This document shows, in pieces, positions 7,663-11,754 of a DNA stretch of 11,754 bases (position 1 is the stretch's first letter; each line of letters begins with the position of its first letter). Origin of the DNA: JBGSYJ01 sp041748075. Its GTDB lineage: Bacteria; Acidobacteriota; Thermoanaerobaculia; Gp7-AA8. The stretch is from contig JBGTDX010000015.1 in NCBI GenBank assembly GCA_041748075.1, forward strand, positions 1 to 11,754, written 5' to 3'. Under the pieces are notes generated by a model, which made no database searches, had not been told where the DNA came from, and worked only from the letters and a program-made list of their open reading frames with translations. The position numbers and the translations under genes are program-made.

Positions 7663-9300
7663 CTAGCTGTGCACGCCCGGCGCTTCGTGGCCGCTCTTCT
7701 CGACATACTCCACGTACGAGCCGCCATAGACATGCGGGTGGGAATCGCGGCCGGTCTCGCCCCCAAGCTCGAGAACGCGGTTGCTCAGGCCGCGGAGAAA
7801 TGTGCGGTCGTGGGAGACGAAGAGCATCGTTCCCTGGAAATCGCTGAGCGCTTCGATGAGCATATCTTTCGTTGCGAGATCGAGGTGGTTCGTCGGCTCG
7901 TCGAGGACGAGAAAGTTCGGCGGGTTGAGAAGCATGCGCGCCATCACCAGGCGCGACTTCTCGCCACCTGACAGCGAGCGGATTTTCTTGTCAACCTCGT
8001 CGCCCGAGAACTGGAACGCTCCGAGAAGACTTCGCAGGACCCCGGCACCTTCGAGCGGAAAATCCTTCTGGACCTGCTCCATGACGGTGAGATCGGGGTC
8101 GAGCAGATCGAGTGACTGCTGTGCGAAGTATCCCATCCGGAGGCTCGCGCCGAGTTTGACCTCGCCTTCGTCGGGCGTCACAGCGCCTGCGATCATCTTG
8201 AGCAGCGTCGATTTTCCGGCGCCGTTCTTCCCCATCACACACCACCGCTCACCGCGCCTGATCATGAAACTGAAATCGTCGTAGATGACGCGCTTACCGA
8301 AGCTCTTCGAAACGCCGTTGAGCACGGCCACGTCGTCGCCGGAACGGGCCGGCTGCCTGAAGTCGAACCTCACGACACGTCGCTTTTTCGGCAGCTCGAG
8401 CTTCTCGATCTTGTCGAGCGCCTTGACGCGGCTCTGAACCTGAGCGGCCTTCGCCGCATGCGCCGCGAACCGGTCGATGAAGCGCTGTTCCTTCGCCAGC
8501 ATTGCCTGCTGGCGGGCGAAGGCCGCTTCACGGTTCGATTCGCGGACGGCGCGTTCCCGCTCGTAGAAATCGTAATTTCCGGAGTAAGTGAGCAGCTCGC
8601 CGCTGTCGATCTCCACGACCTTCGTCACGAGACGGTTCATGAACTCCCGATCGTGCGATGTCATCAGGAGAGAGCTCGGCATTGCGCGCAGAAAATCCTC
8701 GAGCCAGATGATCGATTCGATGTCGAGGTGGTTGGTCGGCTCGTCCATGAGAAGAACGTCGGGACGCCCGAGAAGGACGCGCGCCATGGCAACGCGCATC
8801 TTCCACCCACCGGAGAGCGCGCCGACGTCCGCGTCGATCTGATCATCTTCGAAGCCGAGCCCGTGCAGCACCTCGCGGGCGCGGGCTTCCAGTTCGTAAC
8901 CGCCCAGGTGCTGGTACTCCTCCTGGACCTCACCAAAGCGGTGAAGGATCCTGTCCATCTCGTCCGCCCTTTCAGGATCGGACATCGCATTCTGCAGATC
9001 CTCGAGCTCGTGATGGAGATCGCCCGCGCGACCGCTTCCCGCGATCGCCTCGTCCAGCACCGAACGGCCCTTCATCTCGTCGACTTCCTGCTTGAAGTAG
9101 CCGATCGAGATCTTCTTCGGCACGGAGACTTCGCCGTCATCGGCGGTCTCCTCACCCGTGATCATCCGGAAAAGCGTGGTCTTGCCCGCCCCGTTGGGCC
9201 CGACGAGACCGACCTTCTCGCCTGGATTGAGCTGAAAGGAGGCGTCGACGAAGAGAATCTGTCTGCCGTACTGTTTATTGACTTTCGAGAAAGAAATCAT
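7663..9300 (-). CDS. ABC-F family ATPase (ribosome-associated, no membrane domain)
   Basis: A 545-residue protein with two ABC nucleotide-binding domains in tandem and no transmembrane segments, the ABC-F layout (EttA, Uup, YbiT, YheS). Members bind the ribosomal E site and ease stalled or slow translation; a few give antibiotic protection. First domain: Walker A GPNGAGKT (34-41), signature LSGGW (162-166), Walker B LLMDEPTNHLD (183-193), switch SHDR (215-218). A charged helical linker (about 245-315, rich in Arg, Lys, Glu and Ala) is the P-site tRNA interaction element. Second domain: GKNGAGKS (357-364), LSGGE (443-447), LVLDEPTNHLD (464-474), SHDR (496-499). The LSGGW in the first domain recalls the YheS group. 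Both catalytic Glu are present. Length is typical, and the exact subfamily cannot be fixed. No purine-rich ribosome site is seen: the leader is pyrimidine-rich, CATCCTT twice then TTCTT. The gene is divergent from the oxygenase. Confidence 0.95.
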   Translation of the reverse strand: MISFSKVNKQYGRQILFVDASFQLNPGEKVGLVGPNGAGKTTLFRMITGEETADDGEVSVPKKISIGYFKQEVDEMKGRSVLDEAIAGSGRAGDLHHELEDLQNAMSDPERADEMDRILHRFGEVQEEYQHLGGYELEARAREVLHGLGFEDDQIDADVGALSGGWKMRVAMARVLLGRPDVLLMDEPTNHLDIESIIWLEDFLRAMPSSLLMTSHDREFMNRLVTKVVEIDSGELLTYSGNYDFYERERAVRESNREAAFARQQAMLAKEQRFIDRFAAHAAKAAQVQSRVKALDKIEKLELPKKRRVVRFDFRQPARSGDDVAVLNGVSKSFGKRVIYDDFSFMIRRGERWCVMGKNGAGKSTLLKMIAGAVTPDEGEVKLGASLRMGYFAQQSLDLLDPDLTVMEQVQKDFPLEGAGVLRSLLGAFQFSGDEVDKKIRSLSGGEKSRLVMARMLLNPPNFLVLDEPTNHLDLATKDMLIEALSDFQGTMLFVSHDRTFLRGLSNRVLELGGETGRDSHPHVYGGSYVEYVEKSGHEAPGVHS

Positions 9301-9305
9301 AAGAA

Positions 9306-9319
9306 AAGGATGAAGGATG
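9306..9319 (-). repeat. Two CATCCTT heptamers directly upstream of the ABC-F start
   Basis: On the minus strand CATCCTT occurs twice in tandem (9319-9313 and 9312-9306), ending five bases before the ATG at 9300. It is the same heptamer that closes the array upstream of the oxygenase start, but in the opposite genomic orientation, so each divergent gene has it pointing toward its own start codon. It occupies the place where a Shine-Dalgarno would be expected. Confidence 0.65.
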
Positions 9320-9383
9320 AAAGCCCGAAAAAGCGGGAGCGCGCATCATAACCGCAGAGAGGGTCTCGACATTCTGACGAAGT

Positions 9384-9474
9384 CCTTCACCCTTCACCCT
9401 TCACCCTTCACCCTTCACTCTTCACCCTTCACTCTTCACCCTTCACTCTTCACCCTTCACTCTTCATCCTTTAT
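9384..9474. repeat. Heptanucleotide tandem array (YCTTCAC), 13 units
   Basis: Thirteen 7-bp units: five identical CCTTCAC units (9384-9418), then TCTTCAC and CCTTCAC alternating (9419-9460, a 14-bp higher-order unit), then decaying TCTTCAT and CCTTTAT (9461-9474). It fills half of the 185-bp divergent spacer between the ABC-F and oxygenase genes and stops 11 bases before the oxygenase ATG. Seven-base periodicity means any translation cycles through all frames, so it is not coding. Similar CCTTCAC/TTCACCC arrays are, from general knowledge, scattered in intergenic DNA of Acidobacteriota and other large soil genomes. Confidence 0.95.
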
Positions 9475-9485
9475 CCTTACCCCCC

Positions 9486-10577
9486 ATGCCCTACACCTTC
9501 GATCCTCGCCTCGCGTTCGCTGCCACGCCACCGGCGGATTGGTACTGGGCGCCGTCCATGCTCCGGCGCGAGCACGCCGCAGTTTTCGGCAGAAGCTGGC
9601 AACTCGTCGGGCAGATCGAGCAGGTGGCAAACCCTGGCGATTACTTTACGGCGGTCGTCGGGGGAGAACCGATCCTCGTCGTGAGGGACCGGGAGGGTGC
9701 CCTCCGCGCGATGTCGAACGTCTGCCGCCACCGCGCCGGTCCGGTCGCGTCAGGCGCAGGAAATGCGAAAGCCTTCCGGTGCGGGTACCACGGCTGGACT
9801 TACTCACTGACGGGCGCACTCGCGGGCACACCGGAGTTCGACGGCGTCGAGTGCTTCACGAAGGCGGACAACCCGCTACCCGCGTACAACGTCGATGTCT
9901 GGCTCGGCCAGATCTTCGTCAACCTCGACCCCGGCGCTCTGCCCCTCCGCGAATTCCTCGGAGACCTGGCCTCGCTCGTCGATGAACGACGCTACGAGGG
10001 CTTCCGCCTCGCCGCCAGGAAAGAGTGGACGGTCGAGTGCAACTGGAAGGTCTACGTCGACAACTACCTCGAGGGCTATCACATCCCGATCGTCCATCCG
10101 GGACTGGCGCGGGAAATCGATTACCCGAACTATCGGACCGAAACGGGACGCTTCTTCTCGATCCAGCACGCGCCGCTCAAACGGCCGGAACGAATTCGAA
10201 CCGGCGAGGGAGCGGACGACGCAGCACAGTTCTTCTGGCTCTTTCCCAATCTCATGCTGAACGTATACCCGGACAACTTTTCAACCAACGTCATCGTGCC
10301 TGTCAGCCCGACGAGGACAATCACGATCTTCGACTGGTACTTCAAGGATCCCGACGAGCCGGCCGTGAAGGCAAACCTCGCGGAGACAATCGAGTTCAGC
10401 GACGAGATCCAGATCGAGGACATCGGAATCTGCGAGGCTGTCCAGCGCGGGCTCGAGTCGCAGTCGTACATTGCCGGCCGTTACTCGGTCAAACGCGAGA
10501 ACGGCGTGCACCATTTTCACGGTCTGCTCGCAAATCTCCTGGCCGTGCCGCCCGGCGACCACGACGCCTCTTCATGA
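9486..10577 (+). CDS. Rieske [2Fe-2S] non-haem iron oxygenase, alpha subunit (GbcA/CntA-like group)
   Basis: A 363-residue oxygenase that would use a Rieske cluster to feed electrons to a mononuclear iron and hydroxylate or demethylate a small substrate. Rieske ligands: C80-x-H82 and C99-x2-H102, 16 residues between. Catalytic iron: H199 and H204 in NYLEGYHIPIVHPG, with the likely third ligand D312 in the conserved EDIGICEAVQRGL block. The residue before the first His is E196, where naphthalene-dioxygenase-type enzymes have Asp; a bridging Glu is typical of the carnitine, choline and glycine betaine oxygenases. The absence of a beta-subunit gene fits that group, whose enzymes are alpha-only trimers. 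The true substrate is unknown, and no ferredoxin reductase is in the window. Start at 9486 fits the family (TFDPRLAFAATPPADWYWAPSM), but there is no Shine-Dalgarno, only pyrimidines and six C. It overlaps the downstream transporter by four bases (ATGA). Confidence 0.92.
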   Translation: MPYTFDPRLAFAATPPADWYWAPSMLRREHAAVFGRSWQLVGQIEQVANPGDYFTAVVGGEPILVVRDREGALRAMSNVCRHRAGPVASGAGNAKAFRCGYHGWTYSLTGALAGTPEFDGVECFTKADNPLPAYNVDVWLGQIFVNLDPGALPLREFLGDLASLVDERRYEGFRLAARKEWTVECNWKVYVDNYLEGYHIPIVHPGLAREIDYPNYRTETGRFFSIQHAPLKRPERIRTGEGADDAAQFFWLFPNLMLNVYPDNFSTNVIVPVSPTRTITIFDWYFKDPDEPAVKANLAETIEFSDEIQIEDIGICEAVQRGLESQSYIAGRYSVKRENGVHHFHGLLANLLAVPPGDHDASS

Positions 10578-11452
10578 CCAGACCGCAGAGCGAAGAGCAT
10601 GGAGCCAGTGGACACGTCGGCCGCGGCGTTCTTCTCGTAGCGCTGGCCGCCCTTCTCTGGTCGACGGGCGGCATCGGCATCAAGGGCATTCCCGACACAG
10701 CGCTGAAGGTGGCGTTCTACCGGTCGGCAATCGCAGCCATCGTTCTCCTGGCCTGGTTCAGACCGTGGCGCATCCGGCTCTCTCTGCCGTTCATCATCGC
10801 AATCGTGAGCTATGCGTGTTGTCTGACGACGTTCGTGATCGCAACGAAATGGACAACAGCCGCGAACGCCATCTTCCTGCAGTACAGCGGGGTGATCTGG
10901 GTGCTGCTGTTCTCGCCGGTCGTGCTGAAGGAACCGTTGCGGGGCCGTGACGTGCTTGCGATCGCTGCCGCTCTCTTCGGCATGGCGCTCTTCTTCGTTC
11001 ACGAGTTCGAAGCAAGGGGGATGGCCGGCAATCTGATGGCGGTAATCTCGGGCCTGTTTTTCGCGGCGCTGATCATGTCGTTGCGCTTTCAGCGGGGAGC
11101 GAGTGCCGAGGCCGCCGTTACGTGGGGCAACGTGCTGACCTCGCTGGCTCTTCTGCCATTCGTCGCGGGTAACCTGGCGCTCACGCCGAAATCAGTGGGC
11201 GTTCTGATGTTCCTCGGTGTCTTCCAGATCGCACTCGCCTACGCATTCTTCGTCGCGGGCCTCCGATACGTGACGGCGACGCAGGCATCCCTCACGGGCA
11301 TGCTCGAGCCGATCGCCAACCCGATCTGGGTGTTTCTCTTACTTGGGGAGCAGCCTCACGCTCTGGCGATCGTCGGCGGCGTGATCGTCCTCGCAGCAAT
11401 CGCCTGGCATACCTGGGTGGCGGGGCGGGGGGTTCCGCCGGTTGGAATGTGA
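10574..11452 (+). CDS. DMT superfamily transporter with two EamA domains
   Basis: A 292-residue inner-membrane protein with about ten transmembrane helices and the duplicated EamA layout of drug/metabolite transporters: repeat one about residues 17-143, repeat two about 150-285. Hallmarks are the repeat-end motifs QYSGVIWVLLFSPVVLKE (103-120) and LEPIANPIWVFLLLGE (244-259), and the LLWSTGGIGIK start of helix one. The ATG at 10574 overlaps the oxygenase stop (ATGA), so translation is almost surely coupled, and no separate ribosome site is seen. The frame is open further upstream but that part is antisense-like noise within the oxygenase gene. Family members export or import amino acids, metabolites or drugs; here the operon suggests uptake of the oxygenase substrate or export of its product. 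Substrate and direction are inference. Confidence 0.93.
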   Translation: MTRPQSEEHGASGHVGRGVLLVALAALLWSTGGIGIKGIPDTALKVAFYRSAIAAIVLLAWFRPWRIRLSLPFIIAIVSYACCLTTFVIATKWTTAANAIFLQYSGVIWVLLFSPVVLKEPLRGRDVLAIAAALFGMALFFVHEFEARGMAGNLMAVISGLFFAALIMSLRFQRGASAEAAVTWGNVLTSLALLPFVAGNLALTPKSVGVLMFLGVFQIALAYAFFVAGLRYVTATQASLTGMLEPIANPIWVFLLLGEQPHALAIVGGVIVLAAIAWHTWVAGRGVPPVGM

Positions 11453-11464
11453 GAGAGAAAGAGA

Positions 11465-11550
11465 CGGAATGTTGAATGTTGAATGTTGAATTGAATGTTG
11501 AATGTTGAATTGAGGACGTACGCATTCAACATTCAACATTCAACATTCCG
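11465..11550. repeat. Perfect 27-bp inverted repeat made of GTTGAAT heptamers
   Basis: The left arm (11465-11491, CGGAAT then three GTTGAAT) is exactly complementary to the right arm (11524-11550, three ATTCAAC then ATTCCG). The 32-base spacer (11492-11523) itself contains two more broken heptamer units, in phase with each other but one TGAATGTTGAATGTTGAATTG block offset from the arm. It sits just after the transporter stop, between two convergent genes. It has no T-run on either side, so it is not a classic intrinsic terminator, although as RNA it would make a long hairpin. Confidence 0.95.
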
Positions 11551-11578
11551 TTCTCTAAACGCTTAAAACTCGCCACAT

Positions 11579-11611
11579 AAAAAAAGAGAGCAGGATTTCT
11601 CCTGCTCTCTT
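11579..11611 (-). terminator. Intrinsic terminator of the cold-shock gene
   Basis: A 12-bp perfect stem (11584-11595 and 11600-11611, AGAGAGCAGGA arms) with a four-base loop. On the minus strand it is followed by seven T (the A-run at 11579-11585). It lies 22 bases past the cold-shock stop codon and faces the transporter gene. Confidence 0.93.
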
Positions 11612-11633
11612 GAACATCGTAGTAGTTGTCTAC

Positions 11634-11754
11634 TTAGATGGGTGAAACGTTCGCGGCCTGAAGACCTTTCGGTCCGGTGACCACGTCGAATTCGACGCGG
11701 GCGCCTTCAGCCAGCGAGCGGAAGCCGCTCGTCTGAATTGCTGAGTGATGCACG
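11634..11754 (-). CDS. Cold-shock domain protein, C-terminal part (5' end outside the window)
   Basis: Only the last 39 codons are present: VHHSAIQTSGFRSLAEG, then ARVEFDVVTGPKGLQAANVSPI and a TAA stop. This matches the C-terminal half of CspA-type single-domain cold-shock proteins: the end of the RNP2 strand (FVHxSAI), the S-G-F-R-x-L-x-E-G loop, and the closing V-x-F-x-V-x-G-P-K-G-x-Q-A-A-N-V strand. Such proteins are about 66-72 residues, so about 27-33 residues lie beyond the window edge. They bind single-stranded RNA and DNA and melt secondary structure in mRNA. A perfect terminator follows directly, so the gene ends its transcript here. Its promoter, and any long cold-regulated leader, cannot be seen. 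Confidence 0.93.
   Translation of the reverse strand, partial: VHHSAIQTSGFRSLAEGARVEFDVVTGPKGLQAANVSPI

Noticed and set aside
7663..9300. Antibiotic-resistance ABC-F protein
   Set aside because: The family includes resistance factors, but nothing in the linker or context distinguishes this from housekeeping translation factors.
8458..9351. A 297-codon open frame on the plus strand
   Set aside because: It lies antisense to the ABC-F gene, whose Walker and signature motifs are intact on the minus strand. Its translation shows no domain and it is the usual antisense openness of GC-rich coding DNA.
9384..9474. CRISPR array
   Set aside because: Units are 7 bp without spacers and there are no cas genes; it is a simple tandem repeat.
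9317..9985. A plus-strand frame with FTLHPSPFTLHSS-type repeats that might look like a repeat protein
   Set aside because: The repeat is a 7-bp DNA array that reads the same kind of peptide in all frames, and the rest of the frame is out of phase with the clear oxygenase gene.
10025..10573. N-terminal extension of the transporter into the oxygenase gene
   Set aside because: The upstream part is Arg-rich out-of-frame translation of the oxygenase. The ATG at 10574 gives a normal EamA length and an ATGA coupling.
11465..11550. Intrinsic terminator for the transporter gene
   Set aside because: The stem is long but AT-rich and no T-run follows on either strand; a terminating role is possible but not shown by sequence.

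Overview
This window is high-GC bacterial DNA with six complete protein genes and the 3' end of a seventh. The gene set suggests a soil or environmental member of the Acidobacteriota or a related phylum: a membrane-anchored Ser/Thr kinase with a C-terminal beta-propeller, and a roughly 990-residue TonB-dependent outer-membrane receptor with an N-terminal carboxypeptidase-regulatory-like domain. The intergenic DNA fits too, with GAGCGAAGCGAAGGATCT-type palindromes and heptanucleotide repeats. The phylum assignment is an inference from gene style and repeats; there is no rRNA or marker gene to fix it.

Layout, left to right. Positions 1-170 hold degenerate copies of a REP-like repeat, then a short leader. 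Positions 171-968 (+) encode a small secreted protein of unknown function, convergent at 30 bp with a kinase/beta-propeller gene (3632-999, -). Positions 3633-4242 are non-coding and carry a perfect 26-bp inverted repeat of the REP-like family, further partial copies, and a strong terminator for the next gene. The TonB-dependent receptor occupies 7215-4243 (-), preceded by a good Shine-Dalgarno and an AT-rich upstream block. Positions 7216-7662 contain no confident gene, but they hold a possible decayed coding remnant interrupted by an exact 14-bp tandem duplication. An ABC-F ATPase lies at 9300-7663 (-). A 185-bp divergent spacer with a 13-unit heptanucleotide array separates it from a Rieske oxygenase alpha subunit (9486-10577, +), which is coupled by an ATGA overlap to a DMT/EamA transporter (10574-11452, +). 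An imperfectly repetitive 27-bp perfect inverted repeat built of a different heptamer follows. The window ends with a terminator and the last 39 codons of a cold-shock protein (-).

How the genes relate: the oxygenase and transporter are the only clear operon. The oxygenase resembles the single-component-type alpha subunits (glycine betaine, choline and carnitine oxygenase group) that act without a beta subunit, and the transporter probably moves its substrate or product; no reductase is present in the window. The remaining genes look like independent transcription units. No CRISPR array, tRNA, rRNA, insertion sequence, phage or defence cassette was seen. The most unusual material is in the intergenic repeats, especially the heptamer sequence CATCCTTYATCCTT that sits immediately before the start codons of both divergent genes at 9300 and 9486.
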